A stretch of 53,907 nt of DNA from DAISJM01 sp036821485. GTDB taxonomy: Bacteria > Verrucomicrobiota > Kiritimatiellia > CAIQIC01 > JAGNIJ01. Numbering within the stretch: position 1 is the first letter of the stretch; each line of letters opens with the position of its first letter. The notes beneath the pieces were generated by a model. It was not told where the DNA came from. It did no database searches and saw only the letters and a list, made by a program, of their open reading frames with translations. Below are positions 26,426 to 34,887 of the stretch, piece by piece. Where the stretch lies: NCBI GenBank assembly GCA_036821485.1, contig DAISJM010000023.1, forward strand, positions 1-53,907. Direction: 5' to 3'. The translations under genes and the position numbers were made by a program.

Positions 26426-27211
26426 ATGAATCTCGATCTTTCAGGCAAGCGGGCGTTTGTCGGTGGCGCAAGCCGTGGACTCGGCCTCGCCTGTGCACAA
26501 GCCCTCGCTGCCGAGGGCTGCCTCGTGGCCATCGCGTCCCGATCGCAGATCAACCTCGACGCGGCCGTCGAATCCCTGCCCAAGAACGCATCTGTTCTCC
26601 CCATCGTGGCCGATCTCTCCACGCCTGAGGGCATCAGGACCTCCTTTGAGCAGCTCGACGCTTGGGGCCCCGTCGACATCCTCGTCAACAACACCGGCGG
26701 CCCGCCGCCCGGTCGCAGTTTCGACCACGACGAGAAAGTCTGGCAGAAGGCCTACGAGTCGCTGCTCCTCTACGCAAAACGCATGTGCGACCATTTCATT
26801 CCCGGCATGCGCCAACGGAAATGGGGCCGCGTCATCGCCATCACCTCCTATGCGGTCAAGGAACCCATCGAACATCTCGTCCTCAGCAACGTGTTCCGCA
26901 CCGGCCTAACCGCCTATCTGAAAGTGCTGGCGAAGGAAGTAGCTGCCGATGGCGTCACCGTCAATTCCGTCCTCCCCGGCGCATACCGCACCGCCCGCTA
27001 CGAGGAAATCCTTGAAGCCACCGCGAAACGAACCGGCAAGGATAAGGAGACCGTCGCGCAGGAACTGATCGCCAAACTCCCGCTGAAACGATTCCAGCGC
27101 CCCGAGGAACTCGGTGCCCTCGTGGCATTTCTGGCATCCCCCCTCTCCTCCGCCATCACCGGCACCGCGATCCCTGCCGACGGCGGCATGCTGCAGGCAC
27201 TCCTGAGCTGA
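26426..27211 (+). CDS. atypical SDR (BKR-like) lacking Tyr-Lys
   Basis: The 261-residue Rossmann protein resembles 3-oxoacyl-ACP reductases: GGASRGLG near the N-terminus stands for TGxxxGxG, NNTGG is at the NNAG position, and the C-terminal PEELGALVAFLASPLSSAITG...DGG is standard. The catalytic YxxxK is missing: the corresponding stretch reads EHLVLSNVFRTG, so Ser and Arg occupy the two places. This marks a known group of BKR-like SDRs without a full tetrad. Substrate unknown. The ribosome binding site GGAGGG is good. Confidence 0.8.
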   Translation: MNLDLSGKRAFVGGASRGLGLACAQALAAEGCLVAIASRSQINLDAAVESLPKNASVLPIVADLSTPEGIRTSFEQLDAWGPVDILVNNTGGPPPGRSFDHDEKVWQKAYESLLLYAKRMCDHFIPGMRQRKWGRVIAITSYAVKEPIEHLVLSNVFRTGLTAYLKVLAKEVAADGVTVNSVLPGAYRTARYEEILEATAKRTGKDKETVAQELIAKLPLKRFQRPEELGALVAFLASPLSSAITGTAIPADGGMLQALLS

Positions 27212-27222
27212 GGGGACAGAGG

Positions 27223-27317
27223 AAATGGAGTGATGGGGTGCAGGAGTAATGGAGTACCGGGCTAAAGAAAGGTCCCCTCCCATTCCACTCCTCCACCTCT
27301 CCAACACTCCATTCCCC
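27223..27317. repeat. degenerate ATGGAGTG word repeat, inverted
   Basis: The plus strand reads AATGGAGTGATGGGGTG and GGAGTAATGGAGT (27223-27254). The complement of 27273-27317 reads AATGGAGTGTTGGAGAGG and so on. Two arrays of the same 8-9-nt word face each other and could fold into a long imperfect hairpin between the SDR and the protease gene. Confidence 0.55.
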
Positions 27318-27378
27318 CCCCTTGCTGCCGCTTTCGTATTGAACAGAACTTGTGGTATTCTGGTCTACGGAGAACAAC

Positions 27379-28233
27379 ATGCTTGGCGGCTCATACAAGA
27401 TAGCGCGGATCTACGGCATACCGATCAGGGTGCATCTCACGCTCCTGTTGGTCCTGCCGATCATGGCGCTCGATTTCGGCCGGGCGCTGGGGCCCGGGCA
27501 GTTTCTCTGGGGTGTGGCGGCAGCCATCGGTCTGTTCGCCAGCATTGCGCTGCACGAGCTCGGCCACTCCATCGTTGCCATTCAAAAAGGCTGCCGCGTA
27601 CGCGACATCCTCCTGCTCCCGATCGGCGGCGTGGCCCAGTTGGAATCCATGCCCACCCGTCCGAAGGACGAGTTTCAGGTTGCGATCGCCGGCCCGGCCG
27701 TCAGCCTTGCATTAGCAGCCATCGGCCGATTCGGCGGCAGCTTCCTCGCGGCCAGTCGCCTCTATGCCCCCGCGCGTGTACTGCTCGTACTGGGCAGCAT
27801 CAACCTCATGCTGGTGCTGTTCAATCTGCTGCCATCGTTCCCGATGGATGGCGGCCGCGTCTTTCGCGCGTGGTTGACGCCCAAACTCGGTCGCCTCGCC
27901 GCCACCGCCGTGGCGGCCAAGGTCGGCCGCTTCATGGCCATCCTCTTCGGCATCTGGGGTGTGTTCACCTGGAATATCTTCCTGATCCTGATTGCGATCT
28001 TTATCTACCATGCCGCCGGCGCGGAATACCGGATGGTGCGTATGCAGGAAGCAGCGCGCACGCCGCAGATGTGGCCGCCGTGGGTCACGCAGCAGGAACC
28101 TATGCAGTACGATCAGGATGAAGTCACCGTCAGCCCGCCGCCCTACGCGCGCGGCAAATCCGACTCCACCGCCGATCGGCCCCTGAAGGCACAACGCGAC
28201 CTGTTCGACGACCTCTTTCAGAACTGGCGGTAG
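27379..28233 (+). CDS. site-2-protease-type M50 metalloprotease
   Basis: Intramembrane zinc protease of the M50/SpoIVFB-like group. Start ATG 27379 with GGAG 8 nt upstream. The zinc motif HELGH is residues 59-63 in a membrane span, and the third ligand is in NLLPSFPMDGGRVFRA. About six hydrophobic segments are seen, and a soluble Pro-rich tail of about 60 residues follows in place of the CBS domains found in some relatives. Such enzymes cut membrane-anchored regulators, for example anti-sigma factors; an ECF/anti-sigma pair occurs at 39109-40301, but a link is only speculation. Confidence 0.88.
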   Translation: MLGGSYKIARIYGIPIRVHLTLLLVLPIMALDFGRALGPGQFLWGVAAAIGLFASIALHELGHSIVAIQKGCRVRDILLLPIGGVAQLESMPTRPKDEFQVAIAGPAVSLALAAIGRFGGSFLAASRLYAPARVLLVLGSINLMLVLFNLLPSFPMDGGRVFRAWLTPKLGRLAATAVAAKVGRFMAILFGIWGVFTWNIFLILIAIFIYHAAGAEYRMVRMQEAARTPQMWPPWVTQQEPMQYDQDEVTVSPPPYARGKSDSTADRPLKAQRDLFDDLFQNWR

Positions 28234-28252
28234 AAACGCACCGCATGATCCG

Positions 28253-28318
28253 CCGGGCGCAGAGGCCCGGCCCACAACGGGGAACCTTCTTGATGTAGGC
28301 CACCCCTCCGTGGGTGGC
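28253..28318. terminator. two hairpins after the M50 protease gene
   Basis: CCGGGC/GCCCGG around GCAGAG (28253-28270) and GCCACCC/GGGTGGC around CTCCGT (28299-28318). No clear T-run; they could serve either strand, since the remnant at 28339 ends toward them. Confidence 0.4.
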
Positions 28319-28338
28319 GCTGCTTCGCCTGACCGCCC

Positions 28339-28467
28339 CTATTCCAACTCAATCCTGTAGATCCACGGACCCGACCCGGACGCTGTTGTATCCGTCTCGG
28401 TATTCATGGGCGGAAATGCGGGAATATTCGACCGTACGGTGAAATCGAACGGCGGAATTGATAGCAA
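28339..28467 (-). pseudogene. orphan 3' end of a surface-protein gene
   Basis: Directly behind the stop of the OLD-like gene, in the same frame, 42 sense codons lead to a TAG at 28341-28339. The peptide includes FTVRSNIPAFPP, then TDTTASGSGPWIYRIELE. It reads like the C-terminal beta-strand of extracellular proteins of this bacterial group and has no start codon at a sensible place. I interpret it as the surviving 3' stub of a gene whose front was lost when the restriction cassette came in. The gap to the upstream M50 gene holds only hairpins. Confidence 0.4.
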
Positions 28468-30195
28468 CTATCCAACTCGCGTACAGACAGATGCAATCTT
28501 ATCCAGCATTTCCGACACTTCTCTTGAGACCTCGTCAGGACGCATCTGTTCCGCAACTTGGTAGTAATCGGTCTTCTTCACATCCATGGAGACGGCTGCG
28601 AAAAGACCGGGCAGCAGCGTCTTGCTGGCAGGCGTGTTTATAAGGTAGTCGTGATCCATCAACGGCTCACGAAACGCAGCGGGAGGGATCTCGTCCTTAA
28701 GATACTTCTGTGCGACCTCTGCGAAGAGGGGCCCCATACGGGACCCCACGAATCGACCCAAGGCAGACGGTACGATCAGATAGTTCTCCACTTCGTACCT
28801 TCTCCATCGCCTGATCGTGAGTCCCGGTGCTGCCAACTCATGATCCGGCAATCCTCTGTTATCTGCATCCAAGAGAAGAATGCCACATATGTTCTCGTTG
28901 ATGGCCCGCAGCGCGAAGAAGTGTCCCTTCGCCTCAGCCGGATTCCTCCCCTGATTGCTGTGCCAGAAAGGAGACCGCGTCAGCCACTCATGAAGTGGAT
29001 GGCCAAGCACCCTTGCCCAAGCCCTGAGAAGATTGAAATCCGTCTCCCCCTCCACATAAAGAACAGCCCCGGCCTCCTCAGCCAACAGAATATCGGTTGA
29101 TGGCAGCCTCCTAATGGCCTCGCGAACCCGCTCGCGCTCTGTGTTATCAAGCAACAGATGCGGCCGCCGATAGAAGGACAGTATCTGGTCTGGACTAGTG
29201 CCATCAATCAACACCTCCGAATGCGTGGCAATCAGAAGCTGGCACTTCCTGAAGGACGCAATGAGCCGCAATCTGTCGTATATCTGCTTCTGAAGCACGA
29301 CGTGCAAGTGCGCGTCTGGCTCGTCGAGAAATAAGACCGTTGCCGGTCTGGCGTAGAAGAAGGATAGAAGCAGCAGGACTTGGTGAAACCCGCTCCCCGC
29401 GCTCGCAATGTCCAGCGCCGGCAGTCCAGAATTACCATGACCCTTTCTTGGAATTCCCGGGAGATACTCACACAGAATATAGGGTTTTCCCTCGTAGACA
29501 GGGGGGAGAAGCTCAAATCCAAAAATCTCCCTGATATGACGACAGAGTTCCGACCATCCAGCAGCGTCCGAGCGATCCCCGCTCTTCTTATGGACCTCAA
29601 GAAGCAGATTGCGCAGAATGTCGCCTGCTTTGCCTTGGCCTATTAGGAGGTTCTGATAGGGAAGATCGTATCCTGTTTCCTCAGCTCCAATTCCAGAGAA
29701 TGGCGGAACGTGAACGACCTTCAGATCACGGGCGGCAAGAGGAACCGCCACGTCTGACTCCCCTGCAGGTTTCACCGTAATCTGCTCAGACGATGTGTAT
29801 CTGAATTCAAAGGTCGATTCCCAAGACTCACCACTTTCAACCCCCTTCAGGGTGATCGACATAACACGCGGCTGTCCGAGCTTCTGTCCCTCCTGCAATT
29901 CATCCTTCTTCAGGCCTGTTGATGTATCCGTCCACAACAAGCCCATTTCGCGAAGGGGCAACGCTGTGAAGTCTTTTCTGGATATCGGAACACCCGTACG
30001 TTGCTTTGCTCGCGACCCGGATTCGGGCCCACGCCTTTCCATCCAGAACCGCATTGCCATGTTCCAAATCATCACAGCCTGAAGCAGCGTCGTCTTTCCA
30101 GAATTGTTGGGACCAGCCAGTATTACGTGATCCGCCAGATCGAATTCCTGATCTGCAAAACGTTTCAAGTACCGAACAGTCACCTTCGTAATCAT
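28468..30195 (-). CDS. OLD/PARIS-like ATPase fused to TOPRIM nuclease
   Basis: The 575-residue protein has an SMC/OLD-type AAA ATPase (1-345): Walker A GPNNSGKTT (28-36), the signature-like DIASAGSGFHQVLLLLSFF (262-280), Walker B LFLDEPDAHLH (288-298) and H-loop ATHS (323-326). It is followed by a TOPRIM-like domain with E382 in VLYVEGETDFNLL, DxD (443-445) in LLLDADNRG, and the EVENYL motif (468-473) that I associate with DUF4435/AriB. OLD and PARIS proteins are antiphage effectors that sense invasion and cleave nucleic acid or tRNA. It starts 12 nt after the MmeI-like gene with GGAGAGG. Whether it is nearer OLD or fused PARIS I cannot decide. Confidence 0.78.
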   Translation of the reverse strand: MITKVTVRYLKRFADQEFDLADHVILAGPNNSGKTTLLQAVMIWNMAMRFWMERRGPESGSRAKQRTGVPISRKDFTALPLREMGLLWTDTSTGLKKDELQEGQKLGQPRVMSITLKGVESGESWESTFEFRYTSSEQITVKPAGESDVAVPLAARDLKVVHVPPFSGIGAEETGYDLPYQNLLIGQGKAGDILRNLLLEVHKKSGDRSDAAGWSELCRHIREIFGFELLPPVYEGKPYILCEYLPGIPRKGHGNSGLPALDIASAGSGFHQVLLLLSFFYARPATVLFLDEPDAHLHVVLQKQIYDRLRLIASFRKCQLLIATHSEVLIDGTSPDQILSFYRRPHLLLDNTERERVREAIRRLPSTDILLAEEAGAVLYVEGETDFNLLRAWARVLGHPLHEWLTRSPFWHSNQGRNPAEAKGHFFALRAINENICGILLLDADNRGLPDHELAAPGLTIRRWRRYEVENYLIVPSALGRFVGSRMGPLFAEVAQKYLKDEIPPAAFREPLMDHDYLINTPASKTLLPGLFAAVSMDVKKTDYYQVAEQMRPDEVSREVSEMLDKIASVCTRVG

Positions 30196-30207
30196 GAATA
30201 CCTCTCC

Positions 30208-32982
30208 CTATCGCAACATGTTATGCCGCAATGTGTTCAATGACAGCATTCTATCGAGGATTTGGGCATCTTCCGTCTCTTCACCCCACCCATACGCCGC
30301 AAAAACCGCGGAGTCGAGTATGCGATGAGCGTCGGTAAGCCACGTTGGCTTCTTGTTGTAGAGGGCTGTGAGTGTGCGTGTCTTGTCATTGCGGTCGCCG
30401 AGCCAGTTACGCCGTGCCTCATCCAAGCTCCGGGCTGCATCGGAAATCGTCTTCTCCTGCTCGGGGGTAGGCTTCGGCATCGGGAACGTTTCAAAGCAAG
30501 TCGTTGGAGTGTAGCGAAAGCCGGACGCCTTCTCCCGGACTTGTGTGCCTTGGGCTAACGCCCACACCTCATGCACGCGCGAATGGAGCACTCCAAAGAA
30601 GTAGTCATCAGAGCGCGCGAAAACGATCAGCTGATGATCGGGCAGAACTCGACTCTCAAGCCAGACGAAGAGCCGGTGCTTGGACACGGTGGGAGTCGCA
30701 AGATAGCGAAGCAAGGTCATGCAGGACGCTCGAACCTCGGGCCTTGCCTCTCCGTGAATCCACCAGCGCTCGGCGTAGACCTTGCGTTTGTTGCCCGCGC
30801 GTAGCGGTTTCACCTTTTCGCGGACATACTCAAACGGTGCTTCGTACTGCGCGGCTTCTGCCTCGGTCATGCCCGGCGGAAAGTCCACAATCCAAAGCTT
30901 CTGAGGAGCCCGCGTAATTTCCAGCCCATTCGCCCAAGGCCTCACAACATCGGCATTCGACTTGCCATTCGGGTTCCGTAATTCCAACCATTCACGAGCA
31001 AGTTTCTCAGGAATGTCGAAGGGCCCAACCTTGGTATCGCCCATAAAAGCGATGCCCTTGTTCTCCTCCAACACTTGCGCCTGCGTAATATCCGCCGTCG
31101 CCGTTAGGTTCGAGTTGATGGTGGACACAGGCTGGTTGTCGAGGGTTCGGGTTTCCTCCGCCCCACTGTCAAAGGCAAGCAGGCTGACGTGGACGTTCGC
31201 GCCATCAAGAAACCAATCCTTGTCTGAGATGGCCCAGAAGATGTCCCCGGTTTCTTTGATCTGTTTCAAGACTTCCCGATTTGCGCCACCGCGTATCCCC
31301 TGAGTCGCCAGAAGCCCCACCCTCTTGCAGCCACTCTTGGCAAGATGCGCACGCGCTTTTTCGAACCAGTAGCAGCACAGATCGGCCTCAGCAGGAACAC
31401 GATCTTTCCAAACCATGAGCATACGATCCACGTATTCATCGCCAAGTTCGCGCCGAAGCATCTTTCCGCCAAGAAACGGAGGATTGCCCACAATAAAGTC
31501 CACGCGAGGCCACTCGGGTTCCGTCGGGTTTGCTGGATCAGAAACGTCCAAGATCGAATCCCTGCATTGGAAGTTGCCGGACATCGGGCGCAAGATTGGT
31601 TCCTGAGGCGAACCGAATCCGTTGAATTTGATCCACTGTAGCCAGCCGATCCAGACAGTCATCTGGGCGAGGTCGTGCGCGTACGGATTTATCTCGATTC
31701 CGTGAAGCTGCCACGGCCCGACCAGTGGCAGAAACGCCCCAAGACCCTTTTCCATCGAGTGAAGAATGACCGATTTTTCGAGGTCCTTCAATTTTTGCAA
31801 GGCGACGTAGAGGAAGTTGCCTGACCCACAGGCCGGATCAAGAACCTTGACGGTTTGCAGGCGGACCAGAAACTGGTGCAAAATGCTCCCAGCCTCCCCT
31901 TTCGCCTTCTTCTGTGACGCGGGGCTCATGGGTTTGGCTGGGGCCGCGCTGGACTTCTTCCTGCCTGTGGCGAGTACGCTGTCCACCATGCGTTGAGTCT
32001 CCGCCCATTCCCGGCAAAGCGGCTGCATCACTACCACATCGACTAATGCTTCGATGTCGTCCTTGCCGGTAAAGTGCGCACCAAGTTGGGAGCGTTTTGC
32101 AGGATCAAGCCCGCGCTCGAAAAGCGTACCAAAGATGGACGGATCGACCGCGCTCCAATCCATGCGCGCCGAATCTGCAATTTGTTTCACTTCTTCCGCT
32201 GTCAAAGCCGGAACAGACGAGTCGTCAAACAAGTTGCCGTTGAAATGACGGATGCTCTCAAGACCAAACTCACCGCCCTTCGCCATTGCGTCAAAAAGCT
32301 GGCCAACGAATCGGACAAACTTGGCTGGGTCACCGGCAGACTTCTCCGTAATCCGCGTGAAAATCTGATCAGGAAGAAGCCCGATGTCCTCTGCAAATAG
32401 ACAGAAGACCACCCGGTCTAGGAAGTGGGCAACGCGCGCGGAATCCAGCCCGCGCCTGCGCATCGATTCTGCAATCTGTGCGAACTGCTGGGCGATCTCT
32501 TGGGTAATCGCCGCGCTGGTCTTTCCTGGCCGGAGTTTCTCCGGGTCAAAGAACACGGCTCGAAGAACTTCCACACTGCGCGGCTCTCCAAGTTGGTCGA
32601 GCGGAATCTCATGCCGGGCTGAGACCGTCTTCGTGAAATTGGTGTGAACGATGATTCGATCAAGATCGCAAACCACCAACAGCGGCGGACTCGCCAATGC
32701 GTCTCGGTACAAAAGCAACTGATCGTAGGCGGCATCCAGATCCTTGTGTTTGCCCTTGTATTCCCAGCCGAAGAAGTCCTTCTTCCAAACATCGGCAAAG
32801 CCGTCGCCCCCGCCCTGCTTCTCAGCCCCCTTTTCAAAGCAGAACGTCTCGCCGGTTGGATCGACCTCGGCTGGAGTGGGATGACCGACCACATGACAAA
32901 GGTCGATGAAGTGTTCCTGCGCAGCGGATCGTTCCTTCAATTCTGCCCTCTTCCACTTCGCTATGAACTCAGAAATGTTCAA
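30208..32982 (-). CDS. MmeI-like (type IIL) restriction-modification enzyme
   Basis: A single chain of 924 residues, close to MmeI (about 919), carrying cleavage, adenine methylation and target recognition. The N-terminal PD-ExK nuclease has D64-x9-E74-x-K76 (ADVWKKDFFGWEYKG), the MmeI spacing. A helical spacer spans about 130-370. The N6-adenine methyltransferase has motif I LDPACGSGNF (381-390) and motif IV GNPPF (499-503). The target-recognition domain (about 650-860) includes RLFVWLESRVLPDHQLIVFARSDDYFFG up to FRYTPTTCFETFP. Start is TTG 32982 after a GGGGGA ribosome binding site. Type IIL enzymes protect one DNA strand and restrict foreign DNA. Nearest neighbour is the OLD-like gene, evidently co-transcribed. 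Confidence 0.85.
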   Translation of the reverse strand: MNISEFIAKWKRAELKERSAAQEHFIDLCHVVGHPTPAEVDPTGETFCFEKGAEKQGGGDGFADVWKKDFFGWEYKGKHKDLDAAYDQLLLYRDALASPPLLVVCDLDRIIVHTNFTKTVSARHEIPLDQLGEPRSVEVLRAVFFDPEKLRPGKTSAAITQEIAQQFAQIAESMRRRGLDSARVAHFLDRVVFCLFAEDIGLLPDQIFTRITEKSAGDPAKFVRFVGQLFDAMAKGGEFGLESIRHFNGNLFDDSSVPALTAEEVKQIADSARMDWSAVDPSIFGTLFERGLDPAKRSQLGAHFTGKDDIEALVDVVVMQPLCREWAETQRMVDSVLATGRKKSSAAPAKPMSPASQKKAKGEAGSILHQFLVRLQTVKVLDPACGSGNFLYVALQKLKDLEKSVILHSMEKGLGAFLPLVGPWQLHGIEINPYAHDLAQMTVWIGWLQWIKFNGFGSPQEPILRPMSGNFQCRDSILDVSDPANPTEPEWPRVDFIVGNPPFLGGKMLRRELGDEYVDRMLMVWKDRVPAEADLCCYWFEKARAHLAKSGCKRVGLLATQGIRGGANREVLKQIKETGDIFWAISDKDWFLDGANVHVSLLAFDSGAEETRTLDNQPVSTINSNLTATADITQAQVLEENKGIAFMGDTKVGPFDIPEKLAREWLELRNPNGKSNADVVRPWANGLEITRAPQKLWIVDFPPGMTEAEAAQYEAPFEYVREKVKPLRAGNKRKVYAERWWIHGEARPEVRASCMTLLRYLATPTVSKHRLFVWLESRVLPDHQLIVFARSDDYFFGVLHSRVHEVWALAQGTQVREKASGFRYTPTTCFETFPMPKPTPEQEKTISDAARSLDEARRNWLGDRNDKTRTLTALYNKKPTWLTDAHRILDSAVFAAYGWGEETEDAQILDRMLSLNTLRHNMLR

Positions 32983-33086
32983 ACGATCCCCCTGCGAAAG
33001 AAACGATTGCTGTCATGTTAACGAAAGCATCAGGCAAATCGAGTCTTTCCTGATGTCGGATGCGGTACTCGCTCCAGCCAGAAAAC

Positions 33087-33120
33087 AACCATGGCGCCGG
33101 GTTACCCCGGCGCCATGGTT
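33087..33120 (-). terminator. serA terminator
   Basis: A perfect 15-bp stem (33087-33101 with 33106-33120) around a 4-nt loop, followed on the minus strand by TGTTTTCTGG. It separates serA from the restriction cassette. Confidence 0.8.
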
Positions 33121-33150
33121 TCCATTTCAACGCTCGCTGGAACGTGTCTC

Positions 33151-34734
33151 TTACAGTTCCGCGCAGAACGCGGTGACCGCCTCGATGTCCTTGGCTATGG
33201 CTTTCACCACGTCTTCAGGAACGAGCTTGTTGACCTTCAGGATTGCAATCGAGAGTTCGCCCTTCGAGTCGTGCGGGTTGCGCACATCGTCAATGTTGAT
33301 CGACGCCTTCTCCAACGCTGCGCCGATGCGCCCAATGACGCCCGGCCGATCCTTGAACACGAAGATCAACGTGCAGCCCTTCGGTTCGAAGTACAGCTTG
33401 TTGAAGTCGTTGATCCGCGAGATCATGATCGTCCCCTCGGCCACCGTGCCGCGGATGCTGGCGCTCTTCTGCGTCCCCGCATCCACGCTGCCGGTCAGGT
33501 CGACCGTGATCGAATTGCCGTAGCCCTTGCCTTCGTCGGTCTCGCGTTTCACGTATTCCACGCCCATGTCGGACAGGAACTTGACGGCGGCCTTCGGATC
33601 GCTCGCCCGGTCAAACTCCTCGCTGAGCGCGGCGGTGATCGGCACCAGCAGCCAACTCGAGTACTTGCCGAGTTCGCCGTAGATGCTCGTCTCGATCCGC
33701 TTGAGCTTGAGGTCCTTGCCCACGACCTGCCGGCAGAGCTTGGTCAGCCCATAAGCCAGTTCGCCGTAAGCCCGGTCCAAACCTTCGGGGATGTCGCGAT
33801 TGACGACGTAGCTCGTGATGCCCTTCTCATCGAACTCGATGATTTCCTCCGCGGCGCGCTTGGCGGCATTGGAGTTGGCCTCCTTCGTGCTCGCGCCGAG
33901 ATGCGGGACCATGATGTCGGCAATATCCAACACCGTCTTCGGGCCCGGCTCATCCTTCGGATAGACATCGTTCAGATAACGGATAGCCTTCTCGGCCTTC
34001 GCCTTCCGGATGTCGGCCTCGACCACGACGCCCGCGCGGGCGCAGTTGACCAGCGTGGCGCCCTGCTTCATCTTCGAGAGCAGGCCGTAGTTGATCAACC
34101 CCTTCGTCTCGCTGTTCTCCGGAATGTGCAGCGTCACGTAATCGCAACGCTCGAACATCGTCGGCAAATCAACGAGCTCAATGCCGAAGTGTCGGGCCTT
34201 CTCCGGTGAGATGACAGGATCAAACCCGAGGAGCTTGCATTCGAAGCCGCCCAGGCGCCGGGCCACCAGTTGCCCAATGTAGCCCAGACCGACAATGCCC
34301 ACGGTTTTGCCGGTGACTTCCCGGCCCATGAACTTCGACTTCTCCCATTCGCCCTTGCGGCAGGATGGGTCGGCCTCCACGAGATGCCGCGCATCGGCCA
34401 GCATCAGCGCGATGACTTCCTCGGCGACCGCGTTCGCGTTCGCGCCGGGCGTGTTCATCACGTCGATGCCCCGTTTGCGGGCGCCCTTCGTGTCGATCGT
34501 GTTGTAGCCCGAGCCGGCGCGCATGATGATCTTCAGCGACGGCAGGGCATCCATGATTTCTGCAGTGACCTTCTCGCTGCGCACAATTACGGCATGCGCA
34601 TCGGGATGCTGCTTGGCGAGGGCCAGCAGTTCAGTCTTGTCTTCCTGGACGACGGTATAGTTTCCGTTCTTCTCCAGGATATCGCGGGCGACCTTGTCGA
34701 GCTTGGTGGGAATCAGGACCTTCTTCTTCGTCAT
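33151..34734 (-). CDS. serA: D-3-phosphoglycerate dehydrogenase
   Basis: First enzyme of serine synthesis, oxidising 3-phosphoglycerate with NAD+. The start is ATG 34734 behind GGAGG; the frame continues 50 codons upstream without support. The NAD motif is GLGYIGQLVARRLG, the catalytic Arg and Glu are expected in VNCARAGVVVEADI and DVYPKDEP, and the His is in MVPHLGAST. At 527 residues it is the long form with an intervening domain and a C-terminal ACT domain (TLIFVFKDRPGVIGRIGAALEKASINI) that binds serine in many members. Its leader has an inverted repeat (34774-34793). Confidence 0.95.
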   Translation of the reverse strand: MTKKKVLIPTKLDKVARDILEKNGNYTVVQEDKTELLALAKQHPDAHAVIVRSEKVTAEIMDALPSLKIIMRAGSGYNTIDTKGARKRGIDVMNTPGANANAVAEEVIALMLADARHLVEADPSCRKGEWEKSKFMGREVTGKTVGIVGLGYIGQLVARRLGGFECKLLGFDPVISPEKARHFGIELVDLPTMFERCDYVTLHIPENSETKGLINYGLLSKMKQGATLVNCARAGVVVEADIRKAKAEKAIRYLNDVYPKDEPGPKTVLDIADIMVPHLGASTKEANSNAAKRAAEEIIEFDEKGITSYVVNRDIPEGLDRAYGELAYGLTKLCRQVVGKDLKLKRIETSIYGELGKYSSWLLVPITAALSEEFDRASDPKAAVKFLSDMGVEYVKRETDEGKGYGNSITVDLTGSVDAGTQKSASIRGTVAEGTIMISRINDFNKLYFEPKGCTLIFVFKDRPGVIGRIGAALEKASINIDDVRNPHDSKGELSIAILKVNKLVPEDVVKAIAKDIEAVTAFCAEL

Positions 34735-34773
34735 CGCACACCTCCGTGTCATATCGGTTGGTTTACGAACACC

Positions 34774-34830
34774 CTGTTCTTTTAGATGAACAGTGCGGAC
34801 AATGTACCGCGCCTCCCTGCGGACGATCAA
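34774..34830 (-). promoter_or_regulatory. serA promoter and leader inverted repeat
   Basis: On the minus strand TTGATC (34830-34825) and TACATT (34806-34801) are 18 nt apart. Right after the expected start site, CTGTTC and GAACAG (34774-34779 and 34788-34793) form a 6-bp inverted repeat with an 8-nt loop, a possible operator or leader hairpin. Confidence 0.35.
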
Positions 34831-34887
34831 GTCTTTAGAGGCACGTGAAAGGCTTTTCCAGCTTGATTCCCAGCCCCCCCCCACCTA

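Noticed and set aside
33087..33120. Long palindrome considered as a recombination site at the cassette edge
   Set aside because: Position and T-rich tail fit a normal intrinsic terminator of serA.
28234..33150. Search for an integrase, transposase or flanking direct repeats around the RM cassette
   Set aside because: None seen by eye; mobility of the cassette is inferred only from the gene stub.
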